From JAHEAO01 sp942492375 (GTDB lineage: Bacteria; Pseudomonadota; Alphaproteobacteria; Rhodobacterales; Rhodobacteraceae), in contig CALOEL010000012.1 in the NCBI GenBank assembly GCA_942492375.1, positions 248,001 to 312,000 of the forward strand: a stretch of 64,000 nt of DNA. The letters are read 5' to 3'. Positions 1 to 7,522 of this stretch are shown piece after piece. The notes under the pieces were generated by a model. The model was not told the origin of the DNA and ran no database searches. It saw only the letters and a list, made by a program, of their open reading frames with translations. The stretch's first letter is position 1. Every line of letters begins with the position of its first letter. Position numbers and translations under genes: made by a program.

Positions 1-830
1 ACCGTGAAGGGCGCGATCAGCGCGTTCCGCAGTGCATGCTTCACCACGATATTGGGAAAGCTGACGCCTTTCAGCCGAGCCGTGCGGATATATTGCGCCG
101 TCATTACTTCGGCCATGCTGGCGCGGGTCATCCGGGCGATATAGCCGATGCCGTAAAGCGCGATCGTGACGACCGGCAGGGTGAAGTTATTGAAGGTGAT
201 ATCGTCCATCGCGGATGTCGCGGTGCCCGCGAACCACTTCAACCCCACCGCCGAAGAGGCGAAGACCGCGATGAAAATGACGCCAGAGACGTATTCCGGC
301 GTCGCCGTCGTGGCGATGGAGGCGGTGGACAACGTGCGGTCCAGCCGCGAGCCCTCTCTCATTCCGGCCAGAACCCCGATCAGAAGCGCTGCAGGCACCA
401 TCAGCAGCATGACGCAGCCCATCAGGATGCCGGTCAATCCAAGCCGTCGGCTGATGATCGTGCCGACATCTTCCTTGAATACTGTCGAAAAGCCCCATTC
501 GCCCTGAAGCACGCCGCAGAACCGCGGCACTTCTTCAACCGAGGTCATGCCCGCCTCTACACAGCGGCCGGTCAGCCTGTCGTTTTCGTCGACGCGGGTC
601 CAGCCCGGCAGGACGCCCAGCCATTCGCCGTAGCGTTCGATCAGTGGCTGAGCATAGCCGTTCTTTTCCAGCCAGCTTTGCACCTCGGCATCGGTGATCC
701 GGGAGCCGGCCTCGGATTTGGCGACCTTTTCGAGATTGGGCGCGAGATTGGTCAGGAAGAAGACGATGAAGGTCAGGCAGAGGGCCGTCAGCACCATCGT
801 TCCAACGCGCCTGAGGATGAACATCAGCAT
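1..830 (-). CDS. Peptide-type ABC transporter permease, DppB-like (3' end beyond window)
   Basis: Inner-membrane permease of a peptide/nickel-type (DppB/OppB family) importer. Translating the minus strand from the ATG at 830 gives MLMFILRRVGTMVLTAL, the usual N-terminal first membrane helix of this family, then a long periplasmic stretch, then helices and the motif region around GYIARMTRASMAEVMTAQYI, which matches the EAA loop that contacts the ATPase. The frame is open to base 1, so the C-terminus is missing. An AAGGA lies 6 bases before the start. It lies just downstream of the binding-protein gene on the same strand, so the two are probably co-transcribed. The exact substrate cannot be told. 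Confidence 0.9.
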   Translation of the reverse strand, partial: MLMFILRRVGTMVLTALCLTFIVFFLTNLAPNLEKVAKSEAGSRITDAEVQSWLEKNGYAQPLIERYGEWLGVLPGWTRVDENDRLTGRCVEAGMTSVEEVPRFCGVLQGEWGFSTVFKEDVGTIISRRLGLTGILMGCVMLLMVPAALLIGVLAGMREGSRLDRTLSTASIATTATPEYVSGVIFIAVFASSAVGLKWFAGTATSAMDDITFNNFTLPVVTIALYGIGYIARMTRASMAEVMTAQYIRTARLKGVSFPNIVVKHALRNALIAPFT

Positions 831-942
831 GGGCGGTCCTTGGCTGTCGCGTTTGGCCAGGGGTGATGCCGAACCATTCGGCGGCAGCCGGCCACGTCAG
901 GGCGAAAAGGGCCGCACATTTCTGTGCGGCCCCCGAACCGGA

Positions 943-2580
943 TCAGGCGTCCAGCCAGTAGTCTGCCATATGGATCTCGAAGGTCGGGTGCATCTCAGCG
1001 CCCATCACCTTGTCCGTCGCATGGCGGAAGAGCGAGCGCCAGTAGGGCTGGATCAGCACACCTTCGTCCTGCATCAGCTTCTCGATCTTGGCCATCACCT
1101 CGCGCCGCTTGTCGGCATCGGCAATCGACATCGCTTCGGCCAGAAGCGAGTCGAACTCGGCATTGGCGAAGGCGGTCTCGTTCCAGGCGGCGCCGCTGGT
1201 ATAGGCCAGCGCGAGCACCTGCACACCGAGCGGACGCATGTTCCATTCGGTCGCCGAGAACGGGTACTTGGTCCAGTCGTTCCAGAAGGTCGATCCGGGC
1301 AGGATCGTCCGCTTGATCGAAATGCCGGCGTCGCGGATCTGGGCGGCGACGGCATCGCAGGTCGCGGCCTGCCAGGTGTCGTCGATCGAGATCAATTCAT
1401 GCTCGAAATCGGCATACTCGGTCTCGTCCATCATGGCCTTGGCGGCGGCCGGATCGACTGTCAGCGGCGGCAGTTCGGCATATTCAGGGTGGATGGGTGC
1501 GACATGGTGGTTTTCGGCGGGCTCGCCCAGACCGGCATAGCCCAGTTCCAGCACGACCGAATTGTCCACCGCCAATTGCATGGCGTTGCGAACCTTGAGA
1601 TCCTTGTAGACCTCGTCTGCCTGGTTGAAGCGCACCGCGATCGTCGCCGAGGTGACGGCTTCCGACTTGTTCCAGCCCAGGCCGTCCATGACCTCGACGA
1701 AATCGCCGGTGGTCTGGTAGGTCATGTCGATCTCGCCGGCATCCGCGGCGGCCACGACGGCCGACATGTCGGTGCCGAGGTCGATGAACTCGATGCGGTC
1801 GAGATAGGCGGTGTCGCCCCACCACTCATGATCTTCGTTGCGTACGAGCACCTGCTTTACGCCGACCTCGTTCTGTTCGGGCAGGTAGGGGCCGGTGCCG
1901 ATTGGATCGGCGGCCGGATCACCGTTGTCATAGGACTGGTGCACCACGGCGGCCGGGTAGTCGGCCATGCCGGTGATGATCGTGATGTCCGGAGCGGGCA
2001 TGGCCAGTTTCACGGTGTGGGCGTCGACGGCAGTGACCGCCCCTTCGCGCATCGTCTTGCTTGCTTCATCGACAAGCGCGCCCATCCGGCTGGCCATCGA
2101 GTTTCCTTCCACATTCGCGTCGCACCAGCGCGCGATGTTGTGGACCACGTCATCGGCCGTGAAATCGTCGCCATTGTTCCACTTCACGCCCTGACGGACG
2201 TTCAGCGTGTATTCGGTGGCGTCGTCGTTGACCTCCCAGCTGTCGAGAAGCTGGCCGGTGAATGTGCCGTCCCGGTTGTAGCGCACCAGGTATTCCAGCC
2301 AGCCGCGGCTGAAGTTTGCCATTTCGGACCAATCGTAGGTCCGCGGATCCTTGAGGGACTTGGTCTCCATCTGGATGCGCATCGTGCCGCCCGTCTTGGC
2401 ATGGGCTTCCGCCTTTGCGGGCGCATTGAGGCCGATCAGCCCGTAGGCTCCGGCGCTGGTCACGCCGACCGCCGAGGCCCGCGTGAGGAATTCCCGACGG
2501 CTGAGTTTGCCGGCCTTGTATTCCTCGGCGTACATCCGGGCGGCCGGATGGATCGCCTTGTCCTGAACAGATTTCATCAT
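943..2580 (-). CDS. Periplasmic peptide-type ABC substrate-binding protein with Tat signal
   Basis: Extracellular solute-binding protein family 5 (DppA/OppA type), 545 residues, the usual length. It captures a peptide or similar ligand for the permease encoded downstream. A twin-arginine motif SRREFLTRASAVGV at about residues 27-40 is followed by a hydrophobic stretch and an Ala-rich cleavage region near residue 58, so Tat export is likely rather than Sec. Family signatures visible include VRYNRDGTFTGQLLDSWEV, the TLNVRQGVKWNNGD segment and a later PIGTGPY. A GGGAG lies 6 bases before the ATG. The neighbouring AraC-type gene may control it. The ligand is not identifiable from sequence alone. 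Confidence 0.92.
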   Translation of the reverse strand: MMKSVQDKAIHPAARMYAEEYKAGKLSRREFLTRASAVGVTSAGAYGLIGLNAPAKAEAHAKTGGTMRIQMETKSLKDPRTYDWSEMANFSRGWLEYLVRYNRDGTFTGQLLDSWEVNDDATEYTLNVRQGVKWNNGDDFTADDVVHNIARWCDANVEGNSMASRMGALVDEASKTMREGAVTAVDAHTVKLAMPAPDITIITGMADYPAAVVHQSYDNGDPAADPIGTGPYLPEQNEVGVKQVLVRNEDHEWWGDTAYLDRIEFIDLGTDMSAVVAAADAGEIDMTYQTTGDFVEVMDGLGWNKSEAVTSATIAVRFNQADEVYKDLKVRNAMQLAVDNSVVLELGYAGLGEPAENHHVAPIHPEYAELPPLTVDPAAAKAMMDETEYADFEHELISIDDTWQAATCDAVAAQIRDAGISIKRTILPGSTFWNDWTKYPFSATEWNMRPLGVQVLALAYTSGAAWNETAFANAEFDSLLAEAMSIADADKRREVMAKIEKLMQDEGVLIQPYWRSLFRHATDKVMGAEMHPTFEIHMADYWLDA

Positions 2581-2823
2581 TGTCGTCTCCCTAGAGTCTT
2601 GTTGAGTTATTATGATTGGAGGTCAGTCGCGCACGAAACCTTCGGCCTGGTCATGTCCGTTCGTTCGCCAATTTTCCCCCTCAGTCCTATTCGTGACCGA
2701 AACGCGTTCTGCGTCAACTTGCGCATTCGTCATTATAGGACACGAAACCGACATCGGCCCCTAGCAAAAACGACACGTGCCTTCGGCGCAAGTCAAAAGC
2801 TGCTGATCTGGCGGTTTTTTTGT

Positions 2824-3624
2824 TCAGCCGGACCGCCGGAAGGCCGTCGGCGTCTTGCCGGTCTTTTTCTGGAAGGCGCGGGTAAAATAGGCGGCCGAGG
2901 TAAAACCGAGGCCGCGTGCGATCTCATTCACCGGGGTGCGCGTCTCGGCCAGAAGCCGCCGGGCCTCGTAATGCACGCGATCTGCCAGAAGCGCCGAGGC
3001 GGGCCGGCCGCAGGCGGCGTTACAGACCCGGCTGAGATGGGTCGGCGTGACACCGAGTTCGGCGGCGTAGTCGTGCACCGACTTGCCCGAGCGGAAATCG
3101 CGCTCGACGAGCGCGGTGAAAGCGGCCGTCAGCCGGCGCGCCTTATCGGGAGCGAGATCGCCGTCCGGGCGCTGCGCGACCTGACGTTCGAGCCAGACGG
3201 CCAGCAGTCCTTCGTGATGGACCATCGCACGTTCATGGCCCGGCATGCCTCGTTCGCCCTCGCGCTGGATATTATCGATCAGCTGGGTCAGTTCTGCCTG
3301 ACTCTGCGTTTCGCGGAAACGCAGATGCTGCGGTTCGGCGGGCAACTCTATGCCGGGATCATTCGAGAAATAGACCAGCGAGCCGAAGACCTGTCCCGAC
3401 ATCTCGAACCCGTGCATCGTTCCCGCGGGCAGGAATATGGCGTTATGCGCCCCGTAACCGCGGGTCGAGCCCGCGACCGTGATCCGCCCCTGTCCCTTGG
3501 TGAACCAGATCAGGACCGGCTGGCCGTAGCTGCGCATCGCCTCGGTGCGCCAACGGCCGCCCTGGGCAAAGCGCGGCAGGGGGACGACCTTGATGGGGCT
3601 TACTGGCTGCGGCTTGTCGATCAT
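2824..3624 (-). CDS. AraC-family transcriptional regulator
   Basis: DNA-binding regulator of about 266 residues with an N-terminal cupin-like sensor region (GRITVAG through FLPAGTMHGFEM) and a C-terminal AraC helix-turn-helix pair. The second HTH shows the typical ending VNEIARGLGFTSAAYFTRAFQKKTGKTPTAFRR. The ATG at 3624 (MIDKPQPVSP) fits the family N-terminus but has no clear ribosome site. A TTG at 3687 preceded by GGAA would add 21 residues. It is upstream of the peptide transporter genes on the same strand and divergent from the repeat-protein cassette, so either could be its target. The effector is unknown. Confidence 0.9.
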   Translation of the reverse strand: MIDKPQPVSPIKVVPLPRFAQGGRWRTEAMRSYGQPVLIWFTKGQGRITVAGSTRGYGAHNAIFLPAGTMHGFEMSGQVFGSLVYFSNDPGIELPAEPQHLRFRETQSQAELTQLIDNIQREGERGMPGHERAMVHHEGLLAVWLERQVAQRPDGDLAPDKARRLTAAFTALVERDFRSGKSVHDYAAELGVTPTHLSRVCNAACGRPASALLADRVHYEARRLLAETRTPVNEIARGLGFTSAAYFTRAFQKKTGKTPTAFRRSG

Positions 3625-3627
3625 TTG

Positions 3628-3651
3628 CGGAACACATTCTGGTTCGTTCCG
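3628..3651. promoter_or_regulatory. Inverted repeat CGGAAC-N12-GTTCCG before araC-type gene
   Basis: Perfect 6-base arms (3628-3633 and 3646-3651) separated by 12 bases, immediately upstream of the preferred AraC start. The position would suit an autoregulatory operator. AraC proteins more often bind direct repeats, so this is a weak inference. Confidence 0.3.
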
Positions 3652-3893
3652 GGAAAGGTAGGTGAGGCAAGGTTGAAAGGAAAGCAATTAGTTCCACGAC
3701 TTGCGGGGATCCGTCGGTCCGTGGCCGGTCAGACGCAGAGCACGGATCGCGGCGTTTCTCTGCCGCAGGTTGACGGCCGGACGTTTGGATTTGCGTCTCG
3801 ATCACGACCGTCGAAAGTGGCCTGCTGGCTGGACCCGCCGCGATCCGGATGCCGCCGAAACAGCGCAGTTGGGTCGCTCCGACATCCGTATGT

Positions 3894-3911
3894 TCCAACA
3901 TTTGTGTTGGA
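3894..3911. promoter_or_regulatory. Inverted repeat TCCAACA-TTTG-TGTTGGA
   Basis: Seven-base perfect arms with a 4-base centre, 122 bases before the repeat-protein start, at the edge of the AT-rich promoter-like stretch. It could be an operator or a small hairpin in the leader. No matching factor is recognised. Confidence 0.4.
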
Positions 3912-4032
3912 TCGAGCCGATTGAACCTCGAGATACCCGTAAAAGTTGCTTTTCTGAGAAATTGCTGCGAACATGAAAACGCTCGTATTGAGCCATCAAG
4001 TAAATTTTATGTTCAAAAACAGGGTGATAGAT

Positions 4033-4422
4033 ATGGCTGACCAGAAGAAAGATTCCGTCTCCGCTAAAGACGAAGGTATTTCCCGTCGTCTCGCTCTTAG
4101 AAAGCTCGGCCTTGGTGCAGCGGCGTTCGTTGTTCCTTTGGTTACGACCGTAAGTGAAGCCAAAGCAATCGAGGAAAGTTCCGGCGGCGGCGAACCGGAC
4201 AAGTCGGGAAAATCGGACAAGTCCGGAAAATCCGGAAAATCTGGTAAGTCGGACAAATCCGGAAAATCTGGTAAGTCGGACAAGTCCGGCAAGTCCGGCA
4301 AGTCGAACAAGTCTGGCAAGTCGAACAAGTCTGGCAAGTCGAACAAGTCTGGCAAATCCGGCAAGTCGAACAAATCCGGCAAGTCGAACAAATCCGGCAA
4401 GTCGAACAAATCTAGACACTAG
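4033..4422 (+). CDS. Secreted repeat protein with 24 tandem X-Lys-Ser triplets; putative substrate of adjacent HprK-like/PqqD pair
   Basis: 129 residues. Residues 1-17 are a charged N-region. Residues 17-24 read SRRLALRK, a twin-arginine-like motif, followed by a hydrophobic core (LGLGAAAFVVPLVTTV) and an AKA cleavage signal at 43-45. After a short acidic linker (IEESSGGGEP), residues 56-127 are 24 uninterrupted X-K-S triplets with X = D, G or N, ending RH. D occurs only in the first ten triplets and N only from the thirteenth on. The mature part is therefore about one third Lys and one third Ser, without aromatics or Cys. The gene is directly followed by a hairpin, then kinase and PqqD-like genes. 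Function unknown. A modified (phosphorylated) cell-surface or secreted polymer is inferred from context. No family name is claimed. Confidence 0.75.
   Translation: MADQKKDSVSAKDEGISRRLALRKLGLGAAAFVVPLVTTVSEAKAIEESSGGGEPDKSGKSDKSGKSGKSGKSDKSGKSGKSDKSGKSGKSNKSGKSNKSGKSNKSGKSGKSNKSGKSNKSGKSNKSRH
4198..4413 (+). repeat. Tandem 9-base repeat encoding X-K-S triplets
   Basis: 216 bases of imperfect 9-base units such as GGCAAGTCG and AACAAGTCT, organised mainly in 18-base pairs (N-K-S-G-K-S). The later units are more alike at DNA level than the earlier ones, which suggests recent expansion towards the 3' end. Because of the low complexity, several other frames on both strands also stay open here; these are not considered genes. 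Confidence 0.9.
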
Positions 4423-4466
4423 AAGGGTCTTGCGCCTTCGGTCTGACGACCTATCCTGAAGTGGAA

Positions 4467-4488
4467 TGGCCCCGGATGTCCGGGGCCA
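4467..4488 (+). terminator. Strong hairpin between repeat protein and kinase genes
   Basis: A perfect 10-base stem TGGCCCCGGA / TCCGGGGCCA (4467-4476 and 4479-4488) followed by TTTCC. It lies 45 bases after the repeat-protein stop and 38 before the kinase start. A partial terminator here would give much more substrate than enzyme from one promoter, a layout common for small secreted substrates and their modifying enzymes. Confidence 0.65.
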
Positions 4489-4525
4489 TTTCCTGACGTG
4501 AGATGCCCGGGAGACAGGTTCTTTC

Positions 4526-5407
4526 ATGAGCCCGAAGATCGCAAATCGGTCCCGCATGGTCCGGTTCGGCCCTTATGAGGCGCAGGTAGAATTCGACGAT
4601 TGCGACGATCTGCTATCCGGCTTCAAATCGATCCTGCGCGGTTGGGACGTCTCTGACGTCGAACGCGAAGAAGATGCCGCGCCGATCATAAGGTTCAAGA
4701 AGCGGAACGGCCGGTTCCACTGGAAGTCAAAGCGTCTGCCGCCGCCTGAGGATTGGAGTCCTCGCGGCTGCAGGAAGGTCATGGATGCCGTGGCCGATTT
4801 TCATTACCGTTTCCTTGACTGGCACTCTCTGGAATTCACCGATCAGTTCTGTCTGCATTGCGCGGCGGTCGAGATGAACGGCGGTCTGGTGATTTTCCCG
4901 AGCGTCAAGAAGGCCGGCAAATCGACGCTGGTCATAGAATTGGCCATGCGGGGGCATCGGATCTTCTGCGATGACGTCTTGCCGATCGCGGCTACGAGTT
5001 TGCACGGCGTCGCGCTGGGGATCCTGCCGCGCCTGCGCCTGCCGCTGCCGGAAACGCTGTCCGCGGATCATCTGGAATTCGTCGATGCGCGGAGCGGGCT
5101 TTCAGACCGCTACGCAAGTTACATCAACCTGCGCGACACCGAACTGGTCGAGTTCGGCGCCACTGGCCCGATCCGGGCCATCGTTCTGCTGGAACGACAG
5201 ACCGACCCCGTGAAGACACGGATGGTGGAGGCTGGCCGGGCGCCGGCGCTCGCGCGGTTGATCGACCAGAATTTTGCCCGGCACCTGTCACCGACGAAGA
5301 TCTTCGAGGACATGCTGAATATCGTCGAGACCGCCCAGTTGCGAAGGTTGGAATTCTCGAACGTCGAAGAGGCGGCCAGCCTGATCGAAGACGAGTTCGG
5401 GGGGTAG
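4526..5407 (+). CDS. HPr kinase-like protein (HprK-related), putative peptide/protein serine kinase
   Basis: 293 residues. The C-terminal half resembles the HPr kinase/phosphorylase fold: H111-C-A-A, a P-loop-like SVKKAGKST (126-134) and an Asp pair C-D-D at 148-150. The first Gly of the usual Walker A is replaced by Ser. The N-terminal 100 residues are less conserved. Bona fide HprK phosphorylates Ser46 of HPr. HprK-like enzymes in some lasso-peptide clusters phosphorylate a Ser of the precursor, and from memory a family named HprK-related kinase A is paired with PqqD-like proteins in proteobacteria. No HPr or PTS gene is nearby, while a Ser-rich protein is immediately upstream and a PqqD-like gene 3 bases downstream, so a role in modifying that protein is inferred. 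Confidence 0.75.
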   Translation: MSPKIANRSRMVRFGPYEAQVEFDDCDDLLSGFKSILRGWDVSDVEREEDAAPIIRFKKRNGRFHWKSKRLPPPEDWSPRGCRKVMDAVADFHYRFLDWHSLEFTDQFCLHCAAVEMNGGLVIFPSVKKAGKSTLVIELAMRGHRIFCDDVLPIAATSLHGVALGILPRLRLPLPETLSADHLEFVDARSGLSDRYASYINLRDTELVEFGATGPIRAIVLLERQTDPVKTRMVEAGRAPALARLIDQNFARHLSPTKIFEDMLNIVETAQLRRLEFSNVEEAASLIEDEFGG

Positions 5408-5410
5408 CGA

Positions 5411-5698
5411 ATGTCCAAGCTGCTGCGCCAGAACGGCGACCTGATCGTGAGGGAAGTCGAAGCCGAGCTGTTCCTGATCGATGAACAGGGCGGCCGGATT
5501 CATCACCTTAACGCGACGGCATCCGCGGTGTGGCGCATGCTCGATGAGCCCGCCACGTCGAAGGCGATCATCCGGCAGTTCAGGTTTCTCTATCCCGAGG
5601 AAGACGCGAAACATCTGAAATCCGCGATCCGTGACTTGCTGCGGGACCTTGCCGACCGGGACATCCTGAACAGAATGAAGAAGCAGCACGCGAACTGA
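5411..5698 (+). CDS. PqqD-like protein (RiPP recognition element type)
   Basis: 95 residues matching the PqqD fold: an N-terminal beta part (GDLIVREVEAELFLIDEQGG), the signature HHLNATASAVWRMLDEPAT at about 33-51, and a helical C-terminus (LKSAIRDLLRDLADRDIL). PqqD-type domains bind the N-terminal leader of ribosomally made peptides and deliver them to modifying enzymes. No radical SAM partner is present here. The partner appears to be the HprK-like kinase, which ends 3 bases before this start, so translation is probably coupled. The likely client is the repeat protein at 4033. The gene is convergent with miaA, 21 bases away. Confidence 0.8.
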   Translation: MSKLLRQNGDLIVREVEAELFLIDEQGGRIHHLNATASAVWRMLDEPATSKAIIRQFRFLYPEEDAKHLKSAIRDLLRDLADRDILNRMKKQHAN

Positions 5699-5719
5699 CC
5701 AAGCTCGGAACGCCGGGTC

Positions 5720-6568
5720 TCAATCGGGCAGCGAAATCCGGTGCCAGTCCTTCATCCGGGCTCGGAACCAGCTACGTTGGCGCTTGGCATATTGCCGCGT
5801 CGCGATGATCGCGCGCCGCCGCGCCTCGTCCAGCGTCAGTTCGCCCTCCAGGTGCGCGATCAGCTCGGCGGCACCGATCGCCTTCGCCGAGGGCAGGGCG
5901 GGGTTCCAGCCCGGCAGGTTGTGACGGACTTCCTCAAGCGCCCCATTCGCCAACATGGCGTCGAACCGGCGCTCGATCCGGGCAGAGAGCCAGTCCTTGC
6001 CAGCCTCGATCAGCAGCGGATGGGCCGAGCCGAGCGGCAGCAGTGCAGGCGGCGTCTCGTCCTGCCAAGCCGCGAGGCCGCGACCGGTCGTGCGCTGCAC
6101 CTCCCAGGCGCGCTGGACGCGGGCCGGGTTCTGCCGGTCGATCCGCGCCCGGGTGGCGGCGTCGAGCTCTGCCAGCAGCGGCGCCGGGCCGGCCTCGGTC
6201 ATCCGCGTATCGGCCTCGGCGCGGATTTCGGGCGGGGTCGGCGGGATCTCGGCCAGTCCGTCGGTCAGCGCGGCGAAGTACAGCCCGGTACCGCCGACGA
6301 TGATAGGACGTTCCGGACCTTCGAGCAGCGGTGCCACGTCGCGCAGCCAGGCGCCCGCGGAGTAGGGGCGATCCCCCGGGACATGGCCGTATAGCAGGTG
6401 TGGCGCGACAGCTTCCTCCTCGACGGTGGGTCGCGCTGTCAGCAGGCGCCAATTGGCAAAGACCTGCAGCGCGTCGGCGTTGACGATGATCCCGCCCGCC
6501 CGCGCGGCCAGTTCAAGCGCGATCGCGGATTTGCCCGACGCCGTGGGACCGGCGATCAGCACGGGCAT
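5720..6568 (-). CDS. miaA: tRNA dimethylallyltransferase
   Basis: Transfers a dimethylallyl group from DMAPP to N6 of A37 in tRNAs that read codons starting with U. The P-loop GPTASGKS lies at about residues 7-14, followed by the DALQVFANW segment (DxxQ with substrate Asp), a VGGTGLYF motif and the C-terminal RQYAKRQRSWFR tRNA-contact region. The ATG at 6568 (MPVLIAGPT) gives 282 residues and the normal family N-terminus. A longer reading from 6661 would add 31 residues and run towards pyrH. It is divergent from pyrH and convergent with the PqqD-like gene. Confidence 0.95.
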   Translation of the reverse strand: MPVLIAGPTASGKSAIALELAARAGGIIVNADALQVFANWRLLTARPTVEEEAVAPHLLYGHVPGDRPYSAGAWLRDVAPLLEGPERPIIVGGTGLYFAALTDGLAEIPPTPPEIRAEADTRMTEAGPAPLLAELDAATRARIDRQNPARVQRAWEVQRTTGRGLAAWQDETPPALLPLGSAHPLLIEAGKDWLSARIERRFDAMLANGALEEVRHNLPGWNPALPSAKAIGAAELIAHLEGELTLDEARRRAIIATRQYAKRQRSWFRARMKDWHRISLPD

Positions 6569-6731
6569 GTCAGTTGGGATTTCCGATAGTTCTAGCAATG
6601 GCTTACCGGACGATCTTGACGCTGCCGGCCTGGCGGTCCAGATGGGCGGCCATTCCGGCATTGAACCGCAACCGCTTTTCCGACATTTTGCGCCGAGCAG
6701 ATTTCATCGGATCAGACATGGGGCCATTCAT

Positions 6732-7469
6732 ATGACCGAGCAAGGCGAAGGCCAAGCCTCGACCCGCTACAAGCGCGTTCTTCTGAAGATTTCCGGCGAG
6801 GCGCTGATGGGCGATCAGGGCTACGGTCTGCACCCCCCCACGGTCGCGCGGATCGCGCAGGAAGTGAAATCGGTCCACGATCTTGGGGTCGAGATCTGCA
6901 TGGTGATCGGCGGCGGCAACATCTTTCGCGGCTTGCAGGGCAGCGCACAAGGGATGGAGCGGACGACGGCCGATTACATGGGCATGCTGGCCACCGTGAT
7001 GAACGCGCTGGCGATGCAGGCCGCGCTGGAGGATCTGGGCGTCTATACGAGGGTGATCAGCGCCATTCCTATGGATCAGGTCTGCGAACCCTATATCCGC
7101 CGCCGCGCGGTTCGGCACCTGGAAAAGGGCCGGGTCTGCATCTTCGCGGCGGGCACCGGCAACCCCTATTTCACCACCGACACGGCGGCGACGCTGCGCG
7201 CCAACGAGATGGCTTGCGAGGCGATCTTCAAGGGCACCAAGGTCGACGGCGTCTACGACAAGGATCCGAAGAAGCACGAGGATGCGAAACGCTATACCCA
7301 TGTCAGCTATGACGAGGTGCTGCAGAAGAACCTTGGGGTGATGGATGCAAGCGCCATCGCGCTGGCGCGCGACAACAACCTGCCGATCGTTGTCTTCAGC
7401 CTGAACGAGCCGGGCGGGTTCCGTGGGATTCTGGCGGGCAAAGGCACCTATACAATCGTTGGCGGTTGA
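6732..7469 (+). CDS. pyrH: Uridylate kinase
   Basis: Phosphorylates UMP to UDP in pyrimidine synthesis. 245 residues, typical for bacterial UMP kinase of the amino-acid kinase fold. Visible motifs are LLKISGEALMG near the N-terminus, VIGGGNIFRG, TGNPYFTTDTAA and MDASAIALARDNNLPIVVF. The start ATG (MTEQGEGQAS) is preceded only by a weak GGG. It opens the long plus-strand run and is followed by frr 53 bases later. The rpsB-tsf pair that often precedes pyrH is not here; instead miaA diverges from it. Confidence 0.96.
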   Translation: MTEQGEGQASTRYKRVLLKISGEALMGDQGYGLHPPTVARIAQEVKSVHDLGVEICMVIGGGNIFRGLQGSAQGMERTTADYMGMLATVMNALAMQAALEDLGVYTRVISAIPMDQVCEPYIRRRAVRHLEKGRVCIFAAGTGNPYFTTDTAATLRANEMACEAIFKGTKVDGVYDKDPKKHEDAKRYTHVSYDEVLQKNLGVMDASAIALARDNNLPIVVFSLNEPGGFRGILAGKGTYTIVGG

Positions 7470-7522
7470 CGCTATAACCCGGACAAAACAGGCGGGCACC
7501 GCCGGAATTCGAGTGGATTGAC

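Larger units (their letters stand above)
3625..4032. other. Divergent intergenic region with two inverted repeats
   Basis: About 400 bases between the minus-strand AraC gene and the plus-strand repeat-protein gene, with no convincing coding sequence. The last 130 bases are distinctly AT-richer than the surroundings, as expected of a promoter. Two inverted repeats are listed separately. The plus-strand ribosome site AGGGTGA at 4021-4027 sits 5 bases before the ATG at 4033, which decides that start over the longer reading from 3973. Confidence 0.6.

Noticed and set aside
694..3924. Plus-strand open frame of more than 1,000 codons
   Set aside because: It is antisense to the binding-protein and AraC genes, whose products are clearly recognisable; long antisense frames are expected at this GC content.
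4198..4413. GKS repeats as Walker A motifs
   Set aside because: The GxxxxGK[ST] context and following fold are absent; the repeats are low-complexity Lys/Ser.
3802..4557. Long open frames over the K-S repeat on the minus strand (RLAGFVRLAG-type and FDLPDL-type repeats) and in another plus frame
   Set aside because: They arise because a 9-base repeat without stops is open in several frames. No ribosome site or family resemblance, and the frame called is the only one with a signal-like N-terminus and a good start.
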